From positions 62,001-126,000 of the forward strand of contig JAUIRK010001013.1 in the NCBI GenBank assembly GCA_030549495.1: 64,000 nucleotides of DNA. Reading direction: 5' to 3'. Of the stretch, positions 54,230 to 64,000 are shown piece after piece (position 1 is the first letter of the stretch; each line of letters starts with the position of its first letter). The notes below the pieces were generated by a model. The model was not told the origin of the DNA. It saw only the letters and a list, made by a program, of their open reading frames with translations, and searched no databases. Origin of the DNA: Nectonema munidae (Eukaryota > Nematomorpha > Nectonematoida > Nectonematidae). The position numbers and the translations under genes are program-made.

Positions 54230-54830
54230 TTCAATTGTTTTCAATCTCTAAATGAAATTGGCATTGTTGATTTGATATGAAAATGTGTATATTTCATGTA
54301 AAATTTTAATGAATGTTCTCGAAGACATTTTAGAAATAAACCGCAACGTTGTTTCACACTTATAAATATTTTCAAATTCTAAATGCAAAAACAATCCATA
54401 AATGAAATAGGCATTGTTGATTTTTTTTTATAAAAGGGTGTATATTTCATGTAAAATTTTAATTAATGTTCTCGGTGACAGATTTTAGAAATAAACCGCA
54501 AATTTTATTTCACATTGATTAGCATTTTCAAATTCTAAATGCAAAAATAATTTATAAATGAAATTGCGATTGTTGAATTGTTATAATAATGTGTATATTC
54601 CATGTAAAATTTGAATGAATGTTTTCAGAGACAGATTTTAGAAGTAAAACGCAGATTTGTTACACACTTATATGTATTTTCAATTTATAAATTCCAAAAA
54701 TAAGTCCATAAATGAAATCAGTATGCCCGATTTGATATAAAAAATATATTACATGTAAAATTTGAAGGTATATTTTATTAGATATATTTCTCATTAATCA
54801 AAATTTTGATTGACATTTCCCAAAAAGTAA
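54230..54830. repeat. Second array of the family 2 satellite
   Basis: About four units with TTCATGTAAAATTTTAATGA, AGAAATAAACCGCAA and AATCCATAAATGAAAT blocks in the same order as in 44790-45960. Unit length is about 130-145 bp. Confidence 0.8.
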
Positions 54831-54899
54831 CCATGATTTTGAAAAAATTTAAACTATAAAGTGTTATGTCTTTAAAACTGTATATATTTATAAATTTTC

Positions 54900-55170
54900 A
54901 AACGAGTATATAATATAGAACCAAGGTTATACGCTTAACTTGAGATACTGTCAGAATTTTGCTGAAAAAGTTTAACTTTTGATTTTGATTGACAGATTTA
55001 GACATGAAAAGGTGATTCAACTGCCATGAAAATGGTATCAAAAGATGCAGCTATCAATTTTAGGAAATGTCACGAAGTATGGTAGCAAAAGATTTGGTCA
55101 ATTTGGTACAAGAGAAATTTTAGTTGAAGGGGGGGCTAAAATAGCCCCCTCGTCACTGATATAGGGTTAA
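54900..55170 (-). repeat. Dispersed repeat, inverted partner of 30236-30560
   Basis: Its complement begins at 55170 with TTTTTAACCCTATATCAGTG and shares several blocks with 30236-30480. Confidence 0.6.
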
Positions 55171-55504
55171 AAACTTAATCAGGGTGATTCAGATTTTTCA
55201 ATATAAGCCTATTTTTTGTGCCCCTCTTGTGCCCCCCCCCCCCCCATGTACTTCGCTCTGGCTACGCCACTGAGAGTAACGTATAAAAAAGTTTACGATC
55301 TAGGTTGAAATGCATTCTAAATACCCAACCCAATTGATATTGGAAAGGGCCGTTGTGTTTTTTTCAAATACTTATGACGTTTTAGAGAAATAAAAAGTAA
55401 ATAAAGTTTATCAACTTATTATTGCTGTAATAATAATATAAAAGTATCCAAGGCCGTAAATGGCTTTCTAGGTAGTAGAAATTGAGTGGCCATGCGAGGG
55501 TTAG

Positions 55505-56130
55505 GCGAGTTCACCGACTACCGGTTTACATATGACCGTAAATAAATCCACATTCCAGAAAATATAAACATTTTGTCAACCCTTTGGCGTACTCAGTAAA
55601 CGAACAGCAAATCTAGAAAAAATTGGAGCGTGTAACGTTTTTGAATTTTTTATTTAATCATTTTAGAGTGAAATAAAAAACAAAGAATGAAGTCAAGGCT
55701 TTGCCGTTGTTTAGATTTATTTATAATAGTGTAAAATCTGAAATTTCGCATAGGGTTTATTGTGAACATGGAGATTTAGTTGTTGCCTGCCTCTGTATTA
55801 GTACATAGTATACATTGTAAAAACTCTTATATAAGCACTATCTTATGTATTTGTCAAAAGATGCGATTCTGTAAATATTTTCTAGATTACAGTTATGAAT
55901 TCGGAGTTTATTTTGCAAATATTGTGAGGTAGAAATACCCTTTTAAGGCGCACATCCTCAAAATTTGAGGGGCAGAACTTTTTTTTTTATTAATTTCAAA
56001 ATTTATTATAAAAGAATTTTTGTCCAATGAACACACCGCCATAATTACTCGACATTATACTTGCACTAGCACTGATTTTATCAAGTCCAATTACCTTCTT
56101 TGTAATTCTGATTGCGTCACTACCTTCAAG
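55505..56130. other. Intergenic DNA with a fragment of the 117-bp hAT MITE family
   Basis: At 55947-56010 the sequence GGCGCACATCCTCAAAATTT and following bases match the left half of the MITE at 33511. No gene. Confidence 0.5.
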
Positions 56131-56132
56131 CT

Positions 56133-56200
56133 CAGTGCTTTTCAAACTGGAGTCCGCCGTGCCCTAGGCGATCGCGAAGCAGTTCCATGGGGACCGAAAA
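56133..56200. mobile_element. hAT left-end fragment
   Basis: CAGTGCTTTTCAAACTGGAG matches the terminus at 34772. Only the end is recognisable. Confidence 0.45.
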
Positions 56201-57125
56201 GGGATCAATGAGTGGATCGTTTTGCGCAACATATTGCATCCTCATTGGGTCTTCTGCGGTTTTTGCAGATAAGCCACATTTAAAAGAATAAAAAAGTAGT
56301 ACTATTTTTTTCTTTTATTACTTTTCAGTACTAATTTTATAGATGGAAATGTGCATTTTTCTTAATGCCTTAAAAAATGAAATATGACGCCTCATACATT
56401 TAATTAAAGCAGCCTTAATCTCTTCTTTGTTTTCAGACTTAAATTGATGTCGAAAAACGTTTGCTGCACTCAAACATGCTGAGAAGCGACTACTCATCGG
56501 ATGTAATTTAAGTTTTATCCCTCCTTATTTCCATTTACCAATTATTGAAATGAATGGTCATAGTCTATCTGCATAGTCTATCGCTAGATATGCTATAATC
56601 TAACCAAATTAAGGTTTTATGCCATGACTCTAAAAATGATCTCTTTTGTGAATCTTCGGGGGACAGAATCTTTGGTTGTGCCAATTTTATATTTGGTGTT
56701 CGAAGGCTAAAAATGTATTTGTCTACTAAAGACCACATGAAAAATGTTGTATTAGCAGACTCATTGGTATAAGGCTGAATACAGTCAGACCTCATTTATC
56801 CGACCATAGATTATTCGACAACCCCACTATCCGATGCAATATTTATTATGAACTAAATTATTTTTCTCAGCCTATCATCGGACTAATTGTCAACAAGCCT
56901 CTACCCTCTTATTGACGGGCCTTGTTGCAGGAATTAATAGGGATAAACCTTTTAGTCTTTAAATTATAGAGTCCCTATGTTGTGCTATAAAAAAATATTC
57001 GAACCACTCAAAAATGTATGGGCTCTTGTTCAAATTAATGGCTATGCCTGCGATCAAATACAGCTCTAATTTCCATTATTATATCAAAGATGAAAAAATT
57101 TGATTTTAAATACTCATTCTAAAAT
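56201..57125. other. Intergenic DNA with a pogo-like terminus near 56782
   Basis: After a TA, CAGTCAGACCTCATTTATCC at 56782 looks like a Tigger/pogo left end, but no right end was found. The minus frame at 56565-56795 begins inside this terminus and has no family. Confidence 0.4.
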
Positions 57126-57129
57126 TTAA

Positions 57130-57290
57130 CCCATTACCGACTAATGTTGACTTAAGTCCACATAAAATAAATGCATTTTTTATATATATATTTTTTTTTA
57201 ATTTTAAAAAGAAAATGGGTTTGTAAAATCTTGTAATTTTATTTAAAATGCATAAATAATAATAAAAATAATCAATTTTACGGCTAATGT
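57130..57290 (+). mobile_element. piggyBac-like left end
   Basis: TTAA (57126-57129) is followed by CCCATTACCGACTAATGTTG and ACTTAAGTCCAC. The palindromic core GTYGACTTAAGTC recurs at 60633-60656 (inverted) and 61747-61772. Its right end was not found. Confidence 0.5.
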
Positions 57291-57329
57291 TCCCAGCACG
57301 CTGAGGTTTAGCCAGTTTTTACCACTATG

Positions 57330-60300
57330 GCATCTAATCTCTCATTATTTTGCGTCTCCATTCATCTCTATTTTTATATTAAAATCTCGCGTACCCTAAT
57401 GCTAAATGTCTTTCGCTCATGTTTTTTTTCACTATTTCTATCCATGTCATCTTTGGCCTGGCTTTACTCTTACCTAAAGTTTGATTTTTATAAGCTTCTT
57501 TAATTAGATCACTGGAAGGTCTTCTATTTACATGCCCAAACCACCTTAACCTTTGTATTTCTTATACTTTATTTATTTCATTTATTTGACATAAACTTCT
57601 TATCTTTTCATTACTTATTTTTTCTTTTAAATTTAATTTGCACATGATTCTCCTCATCTCTGTGGTGTTTAGTCTATTTTTCTCAGATTCTTTTAAAGCC
57701 CAACTTTGGCCGCCATACACTAAACTAGACCGAAGACAACTTTTATAAAGAAAACCCCTTAATTTTAAGGAAAAGATACTATTGCATAAAATACCACTTA
57801 ACGCTTTAAATATTTTCCAAGTTAGTTGTATTCTATGTTCTATAGAGTTACTTACACGACCTGTTTTGTCTAAAACGTCACCTAAATAACAAAAGTGTTT
57901 AACCTCTTCTAATTCTACGCCGCCTACTACTACTTTTTCTTCCAATACTACATCGGTATTTGGGTTGAAACTTAAATAGCACCTACACTTAAAATTTGTT
58001 GTATTTATCAAACTGTCATTAATGTTTGAACATTTTTTATGTACCCACTTATTGCAATGCACACAAAGAATCGAGTTTCTTTTAACTCTTTTTTCGCAAA
58101 CTCCACATGGATCTATTTTGGAAACCGTGTTCTCAGTACCCTTAAAAGAATCGCTAATTTTCATCCACTTAGTTTTGCTAGTGTATATTCTTAAACCTTT
58201 TTTGTCTAGTGTCTCATACCATGTGCTAATCTTTTTACTTAATTCTTCAGAAGGTTCTTCTATTAATACTATATCATCTGCATATAAAATCTCACTCGTA
58301 TCTTCTTTAATTAAATCCTTAAGAATCAAGAATGATATTAAATAAAAAGGGGCTTAAAATCGAACATTGATGTAAGCCTACTTTTATTTTAAACTTACTA
58401 GAAATTTAATTATTAATTTTTATAAAAGTGTATTCGCTTTTGTACAAGGCCATGATTGCTTTCACTAGTCTTTCATTTACCCCTCAAAGACCACTCCATG
58501 AGACTTCTAGAAACGGAGTCAAAAGCTTTCTCCAGGTCTATAAAAGCAAGATACAGATTATGCCCATTTCTTGCTCTCTTTTCGATGAGCTGTCTAATAA
58601 TAAAAATAGCGTCATTTGTGCTCTTGTACGTCATAAAACCGAATTGCATTTTACTAATTTGAATACTCTTTTTTAGTCTATTCAATTAAATTCTTTCTAC
58701 TATTTTCATATCATGTTCTAGTAGTTTTATTGTTCTATAATTTGAACAATTTGTTATAGTTCCTTTGCCTTTATATAATGGTATTAATAAACTTTTATTC
58801 TCAGTTTTTGGAATAGAAGCTCCGTCAAATATATTTTGAACTATGACTTTTAAAGCTTCAGCGATTTCATATTTAAATAACTTTAACATTTCTAAACAAC
58901 ATCCGCTATATCCAGCAGATTTATTTGGTTTCATTTGGTCAAAAGCACAAATGACTTCATCAAAAGACGCAGATTCGCAAGATCCTTCAACTTTATCAAC
59001 CGCATCTAGATTTCCTAACTTATTTTCATTATTAAAGATTACTTTACAAAAATGCGACCAGGTGTTTAACTTATCCACTAAATTGCTAGCTAAATATCCA
59101 TCTTTATTAACTATACAAGGTATCCCAACTACGCCTTGGTTTAACTTTCTATTTTGCTTAACTATTTTGAAAACATCATTAGTTGTTTTGCGTTCATTCT
59201 CTTGTTTTAATTGTAAAATTCTCTCTTCTTTACTCTTTTTAATAATTTTTTTTACATCTACATTTTGCATTTTTATACTCTATTTGTTTCTCTTTAGTTT
59301 TATCTAACTGGTAAGCTCTAAATGCTTTTCTTTTTACATCTATAGATTCCTTAACCTCTTTACTCCAAAACCAAGTTACCGTATTTTTGTTTTTTAAAAA
59401 CTTAGTTTTACCTAAAATTTTCTCTCCTATTCTTACCATGTTATTTTTAATTTCGTCTAATTTATTATTCTAATACACCATTTTTTTTACTTGTTTTAAA
59501 CTCGTTTTTTATATTCTCGTCTTTTAATCTCCAAACTTTTAAAGTTTTAATTTTTCTTATTTTCTTGTGTAAATTTTTTTCTTGATAAAATAAATCGGCA
59601 ATAATAAGTCGATGTTGACTTACACACGATTCACCCGGAAAAGTTTTGGTATTGATCAAAAATTTTCTAAAATTTTGTGGCATCAAAATGTAGTCAATCA
59701 TAGAAGCTTCGTTACCTGATTTGTAAGTTATCCTATGCTCTATACTTTTCTTAAACTGTGTATTAGCTAAAAATAAACGCATCCTGTCTGCAAAACTAAG
59801 TATATTCTTACCCTCTTCATTAATTTTACCGTACCCGTATCCTCCATGTACTTGCCTATACGTGGTATTAACTTCATCTACTTGGCCATTTAAATCTCCT
59901 AAAACAATACACTTTTCTTTCTTATCCCAAATTACCTTGTCTAAACTAAAATAAAATTCTTCTTTAAGTCCTATTTGTGGAGCATATACAGATAAAAATG
60001 CCCAAATTTCGTTGTTAACAGTTATCTATAACAATTATTCTATCACTAACTCTATTGACACTCACAATTCTGTCTGCAAAGTGTGCCTTAATCATTATCC
60101 CTATTCCGGATGTGCCTTTGTCGTTCCCTGACCAAAACAATTTGTAGTTATCTAACCATTTACACTCTATACCTTACTTCCTGAAGTCCATCAACAGCAA
60201 CTTTTCTTATTTCTGTTATTTCTATTGATTTTCTAACTAAACTGCCCACATTCAAACTCTCAACCTCTCCACAACTTTTTTACCAGTATTCTTTCTAAGG

Positions 60301-60440
60301 TATGAAACTGGTGAAACCCGCCCGGTACTTTTGGCTGTACCGCGCCAATGTAATTTTGATGCCATAGTTGTAAATATGGCAAATTTTTTACATGTTGGAT
60401 GTCCTTCCAGGCGATGGTGGAGTTTAAAATCCATAGATTA
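57330..60440 (-). mobile_element. RTE-type LINE, about 3.1 kb, with PHD-like finger; broken
   Basis: Minus strand order: endonuclease (60434-59465), linker (59439-59239), reverse transcriptase (59270-57562) and C-terminal tail (to about 57340). The endonuclease contains CIVLGDLNGQVDEV, HGGYGYGKINEEGKNILSFA and GNEASMIDYILM. The RT contains KPNKSAGYSG, LIPLYKGKGTITNCSNYR, LYLAFIDLEKAFDSV and the catalytic ILYADDIVLIEE. The tail contains RWFGHVNRRPSSDLIKEAY and ARPKMTWIEIV. A Cys/His cluster, CGVCEKRVKRNSILCVHC then WVHKKC, lies after the palm. The endonuclease style (craniofacial-development-protein-2-like) points to RTE-type elements. Frame breaks near 58680, 58450-58330 and in the endonuclease make it inactive. 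Confidence 0.8.
57562..58329 (-). pseudogene. RTE reverse transcriptase: catalytic box, zinc finger and thumb
   Basis: A 255-codon open piece beginning upstream of LYADDIVLIEEPSEEL. It continues with the Cys/His cluster (C-x2-C ... C-x2-C-x4-H-x2-C pattern, PHD-like) and VELEEVKHFCYLGDVL, the block that follows YADD in RTE/CR1-type polymerases. The cluster may bind nucleic acid; its role is not established. It ends in EKISNEKIRSLCQI. Confidence 0.75.
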
Positions 60441-60629
60441 AAATATTTTTTCTACTTAGAATCAAAACAGCTTGAAAATTTTTTTGTTGAGCGTAAAAAC
60501 TTCTATAAATATAACCAGCGCCTTCTTAAAAAAACTTTTTATTAATATATTATTTTATATAACGTCTCTTATGTAATTAAAATGAAAAATATGAATTTTA
60601 ATCAATAGTCATTAGTTTATTATCAAATT

Positions 60630-61780
60630 AATTATGTCGACACAAGTCGACATTAGACAAGTGAAAAAAATTACACTTTTAGTCAAATTATAAACAATTG
60701 CTGCATTTATCAATCAATTTTTTCTCTTGTATTTCCGCTCGTAACGAAGAAAGTTTCATGAATTTTTTCATTCTGTTTGTCTTGTAATACTTTAAAATGT
60801 CTCAAATAAAGCATCTTGACGAGGCTATAAATGTTGCGACGTTTGAAAACAAGAACACTTTGATTGCAATACCGATGAAGACGAAGACTTTGAGAATCTT
60901 GAAAACTTGAAAGACACACCACGAACTTTAGAAGTTGATTTCGCAGAAAAAATAGAAAGTAAAAATTTTAAATGGAACAAAGAAGTTGATAACTGAACAA
61001 TCTCTTATTATTTACGCATATCAATGCAATAACTAAGTTTTTAAGTCTGATGAAAATGATTATAAAAAATTTTGGGCATACTATTTTTGTCCAGTTATCA
61101 TTCGTTTCCCCAACAAGACTTGTATTGGTCTACTGATGAAGATTGTGGCGCCACTCTAGTGAAAAAATCCATGACAAAAAATAGATTTTAAGAACTAAAA
61201 ATTTTATGCATTTTAATGATAATTCTAAAATTGACCCTAAAGATAAATTCGTTCTCTTGTTTCTCTGTTGAACAATAACTTCAAAAAATATTCTTTTTTA
61301 ATTAATGAAAAAATGGTAGAATATTTTGGAAGACATTCTACAAAACAATTTATGCACGGAAAACCCATTCGTTTTGGGTATAAACTATGGGCGTTGTGTG
61401 ATGCTAAAACAGGGTTTTGTTACTCCTTTGACGTTTATCAGGGAAAGAAGCATTAGGATTTCATGTGGTTAAAAAGTTTAGCCAAGATTTACCTGGAGGT
61501 TCAAATCACGGGGAAAAGCCGCAAGGTATTATTTTAGAAAGTAGAACCAAAGGTCAACACTTCATTTTATCGACGAAAGATAAAAAACAAAGAAGATACG
61601 TTATTTGCAAAAAAACAAGTTAGAAGAGAATGTAACATTTGCAATCTTGGTTTGAATGTTGAATGCTTTAAAGAATTTCATTCTAATTAAATTTTTTAAA
61701 TAAATACTTTCACTAAATTTTATACATATATTTACTTCTATTTTTGACTAATGTCGACTTAAGTCAACTTTTTTTATTTT
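60630..61780 (+). mobile_element. piggyBac remnant with transposase fragment
   Basis: Plus-strand pieces in piggyBac order: an acidic N-terminal part near 60880-60990; FPQQDLYWSTDEDCGATLV and MTKNRF near 61110-61190; then the open frame 61268-61456 with NEKMVEYFGRHSTKQFMHGK and PIRFGYKLWALCDAKTGFCY (the DEQM-PFKGR and KWGFKLW-LCD-KTGY blocks); and a cysteine-containing end near 61620-61690 (CNLGLNVECFKEFH-like). Stops and frameshifts intervene. Two copies of a GTCGAC-containing palindrome flank it. Confidence 0.7.
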
Positions 61781-62880
61781 AAGCATATAATATTGTTTTT
61801 TTGTTTAAAAACATTAAATTTTAGGTTTTTGTTTTAAAAAAAATTAGTTGAAATTTTTTTTATCCTTAAAACAAGAAAAGTATAATATATAAAAATATAC
61901 TCACAAGACAGACAAGTCTTTTAAATACTATAAAAATGATATATAATTAGAAAATTGAAAATTATTGGGTCACCCCCTCCCTCTCCCTCTGTATGCGCGC
62001 CCTTGTTTCATGTTTAGCTTGTGAATAAACTTTGAAAATTCTTGATAGAAAAGTGTCTTGGGTTGAAAGTAGATTTTCCTGTTCTACGCAATTGAATCAT
62101 TGATTCAGACAGTATGCTACTCGACCCACTGACACTGCACGTTTCCCTGGCTCTCATCTTGCTCCTTCACTTTCAATTTTGCCACTTTAAATATTGGTAT
62201 GTTTTAGGGATGTATCGATCTCAATTTTTTAAACAAATTTGATTACCTTATAAGATGCCGCATGCCGATTATGAACCGATAGCGCTACTTCAACAAATTT
62301 CACTATATTAACCCAATGACTTTTTACTAGTTTACGAAGATGAAGATAAAAGTTTTTATCACAATATAATTATTTAAAAATCATATGTTTATTCAAGAAA
62401 GAAATTAAAAATAAAACACTTTTAATATGTAAAATTTGATATTATCAAAATTTAAGAGAGTAAGGTCTGGGTTTCGATCACCTGTAGGGTGTTTTCACCT
62501 TTTCGATGAAAGCACACCACGGTGCCTTTACCTTTAAGAACATACACTTCTCTCTCCACTTCCTCCTTCTAACTTTAAAAAAGCTAGATAAAAAAGTATT
62601 GTAACAAAATGGAAACTGTAGCAACTTCCAGTCTTTATTACAACTTCTTTTTTTTCGTAAGCTCGTTCAAGATATGGTAGTGAGGTAAGCCTATTTTCTG
62701 ATATATGCAATTTGTAGCTAAATTGGAGCAATGTGCCTAGAAATTTTTTTCTAAATTCTCATTAGAGTTATTTTCCTAAATTTTAGTGGAATAAACTTGC
62801 TACATTTTTTGTACATATTATATAATTTGCTAAAGTTTTATTTCAAAGTTTAAATTCACCAATAATAATGTAAAAAAATA
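61781..62880. other. Intergenic DNA, nothing recognised
   Basis: No gene found. A pyrimidine tract CACCCCCTCCCTCTCCCTC lies near 61972. Confidence 0.4.
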
Positions 62881-62884
62881 TTCA

Positions 62885-62966
62885 TTACACTTTGCTTGTC
62901 TCGAACTTAGTTTGTGTCGATGTTTTGAGAGCTTTCTTTGAATTTCGACACAACGAGATTTTACTG
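62885..62966. mobile_element. Pogo/Tigger-like terminal fragment
   Basis: Read inwards from a TA at 62967: CAGTAAAATCTCGTTGTGTC, a pogo-type end. A related GTGTCGATG segment lies further in. No transposase or opposite end. Confidence 0.4.
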
Positions 62967-63310
62967 TAATCAAAGTGTATAAAGTTTGATGAATATTTAT
63001 GAGAACATAGAAAAGATTATTCATGATTGCCTCGATGATGAAAGATTCATAAGCCATAGTGGATTTATTTAAAATGAAGATAATCGATGAAGTGCATCAA
63101 TGTATTATTCAAGACACATTAATATTATTACTGCTGTTGTTATTACTATTATTATTATCTATATTATAGAATACACCTCTGTGAACGCCACCCATAGAAG
63201 ATTTCAATAATCTTAAGTCATTAAAGTTTTACCTTTAAGGGTGCTCGCAAATTAACTATTACTTAGCATATTTATGTTTATTTCTTAAAACATTAAACTT
63301 TTATCGACAA

Positions 63311-64000
63311 ATGTTTCCCATTCAAGGTTTACCTTTTCTCAGTCTTATAATAAACGCTGGAATAACACAGAGTATCTTTTTAACGGAATCTAAATCCAAC
63401 TTCCGAGGTTATCAAGAGTATGACTTCACTATCCTAGTGATACTAGTTTTTTCAGGCCTAGCAATGAACTTGGTTTCAAGCATAGCCCTACAAAATCTGG
63501 ATCAAAAGCACGGTTCTTACACCTACCTGAGGTATTGTGCCGTCGTAAACTTTCTAATTTGCTCTTCTTACGTTGTAGACGTAGTTGAAGGTTTTTTTTT
63601 TCGGCACCAAGCCACTTTTGTTTACTCTTGTTCTTGGGTGATTTTTGTTTTTAGATACGTTTTTTACACGAAGTGTGTCCTTCATACGTTAACGCGCTAC
63701 TACTTAGTCGTTTACTTTTTGATGCGCTATCTTGAGCTGAAGTATTTGAGTAACGTGGCCACACTGAAACGAAAGAAGGTGTATCAGTTTTTGTGGGTGT
63801 GGCTGCTTCTAGCTTCACTGATCTTGAATTGCCCTTTTATTTTTCTAACGATGATTCAGAAAAATGAGCCTCCGTCTTTGAATAGATATCTCTGCGTGGC
63901 GTATACACATTCTAGATTCAGTGTATACTCTTATTTTCGAGAAATACTTCTTTTTTACATTCCTTCAATTATCATTTTGTACACAACGGCAGTCTTTAGT
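63311..64000 (+). CDS. Rhodopsin-like (class A) G-protein-coupled receptor, 5' part, runs off the window
   Basis: The open frame from ATG 63311 to the window end encodes 230 residues without a stop. TM1 is at about 38-60 with N53 in SGLAMNLVS. TM2 is at about 70-92. C107 at the top of TM3 could pair with C195 in the second extracellular loop. TM3 ends with M138-R139-Y140, in place of DRY. TM4 is at about 158-180 with W162/W164 and P175. TM5 starts near 209 and includes P218 in FYIPSIIILY. These positions fit class A receptors, which signal through heterotrimeric G proteins at the plasma membrane. The peptide-receptor (FMRFamide-like) branch is a guess from the TM3 end and proline pattern. The N terminus is short (about 37 residues). 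An upstream exon cannot be excluded, and TM6-7 lie outside the window. Confidence 0.8.
   Translation, partial: MFPIQGLPFLSLIINAGITQSIFLTESKSNFRGYQEYDFTILVILVFSGLAMNLVSSIALQNLDQKHGSYTYLRYCAVVNFLICSSYVVDVVEGFFFRHQATFVYSCSWVIFVFRYVFYTKCVLHTLTRYYLVVYFLMRYLELKYLSNVATLKRKKVYQFLWVWLLLASLILNCPFIFLTMIQKNEPPSLNRYLCVAYTHSRFSVYSYFREILLFYIPSIIILYTTAVFS

Larger units (their letters stand above)
52121..55272. mobile_element. hAT element, 3.15 kb, perfect 8-bp target duplication
   Basis: Ends CAGAGGCGTAGCTAAG and, inverted, CAGTGGCGTAGCCAGAG are typical hAT termini. Identical flanks AGAGTAAC are at 52113-52120 and 55273-55280. Poly-C runs at about 52158-52170 and 55231-55246 are part of matching subterminal regions. 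Inside are a LINE ORF1-like remnant, a family 2 satellite array and part of a dispersed repeat. No hAT transposase was recognised, so it is a non-autonomous element that has captured or accumulated other repeats. Confidence 0.8.
49675..55500 (-). mobile_element. Decayed piggyBac element carrying several younger insertions
   Basis: The left end after TTAA is CCCTCAAACGACCATCCAGG. The right end, read inwards from TTAG (decayed TTAA), is CCCTCGCATGGCC. Both ends carry GGCC-rich subterminal blocks. Inside are a minus-strand piggyBac transposase remnant, a 130-bp piggyBac MITE, a pogo-type MITE, an hAT MITE and a 3.2 kb hAT element. Pairing of the two outer ends is inferred. Confidence 0.55.

Noticed and set aside
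56565-56795. 76-codon minus frame
   Set aside because: Begins inside a pogo-like terminal repeat and shows no protein family.
58022-59307. Plus-strand frames of 70-154 codons
   Set aside because: Antisense to the minus-strand RTE reverse transcriptase.
62456-62560. tRNA-like or SINE-like sequence (GGTCTGGGTTTCGATC)
   Set aside because: No cloverleaf or A box with correct spacing could be drawn.

Overview
The window is AT-rich animal DNA dominated by transposable elements, with two host genes. The introns fall into two classes (about 50-70 bp, or several kb packed with repeats). Together with the mix of LINEs, hAT, piggyBac, pogo/Tigger and MULE elements, this suggests an invertebrate, plausibly an arthropod such as a crustacean. 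No species can be named from the sequence alone.

Host genes. (1) A complete ZNF598/Hel2 gene, the E3 ubiquitin ligase that senses collided ribosomes, lies on the + strand at 29056-49213. It has eight exons that I placed by homology and splice signals. They join in phase into 785 codons plus a stop. Four introns are 55 to 68 bp or otherwise small to moderate, and three are 3.5 to 8.7 kb and full of transposons and tandem repeats. (2) The 5' part of a rhodopsin-like seven-helix receptor runs from 63311 off the window end. A third candidate is an intron-containing MULE-type transposase gene with a FLYWCH zinc finger (11825-13766). Its seven proposed exons also join into one open frame, so it is either a young element or a domesticated gene.

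Layout. 1-9000: LINE, hAT, retroelement and mariner-like remnants. 9.8-14.5 kb: MULE fragment, pogo fragment, the MULE-FLYWCH gene, and an hAT MITE. 16.2-17.5 kb: a Tigger/pogo element on the minus strand. 17.6-28.1 kb: a near full-length RNase H-bearing LINE, then a 5'-truncated CR1/L2-like LINE with an intact 453-residue reverse transcriptase, then a 2.7 kb ZBED-type hAT element, then a low-complexity block that looks like poor sequence. 29.0-49.2 kb: ZNF598. Its introns hold hAT and piggyBac MITEs, a nested hAT pair, a fossil LTR-type retroelement with a third inverted LTR copy (38.5-42.6 kb), and two arrays of roughly 145 bp tandem repeats. 49.5-55.5 kb: a stack of nested DNA transposons inside a decayed piggyBac element. 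57.1-61.8 kb: an RTE-type LINE on the minus strand lying among piggyBac remnants. 62-64 kb: a pogo-like terminal fragment, then the receptor gene.

Only the ZNF598 exons, the receptor and possibly the MULE gene look like host coding sequence. Most other open frames are pieces of mobile elements or chance frames. No tRNA, rRNA, CRISPR array or bacterial-type operon was seen.
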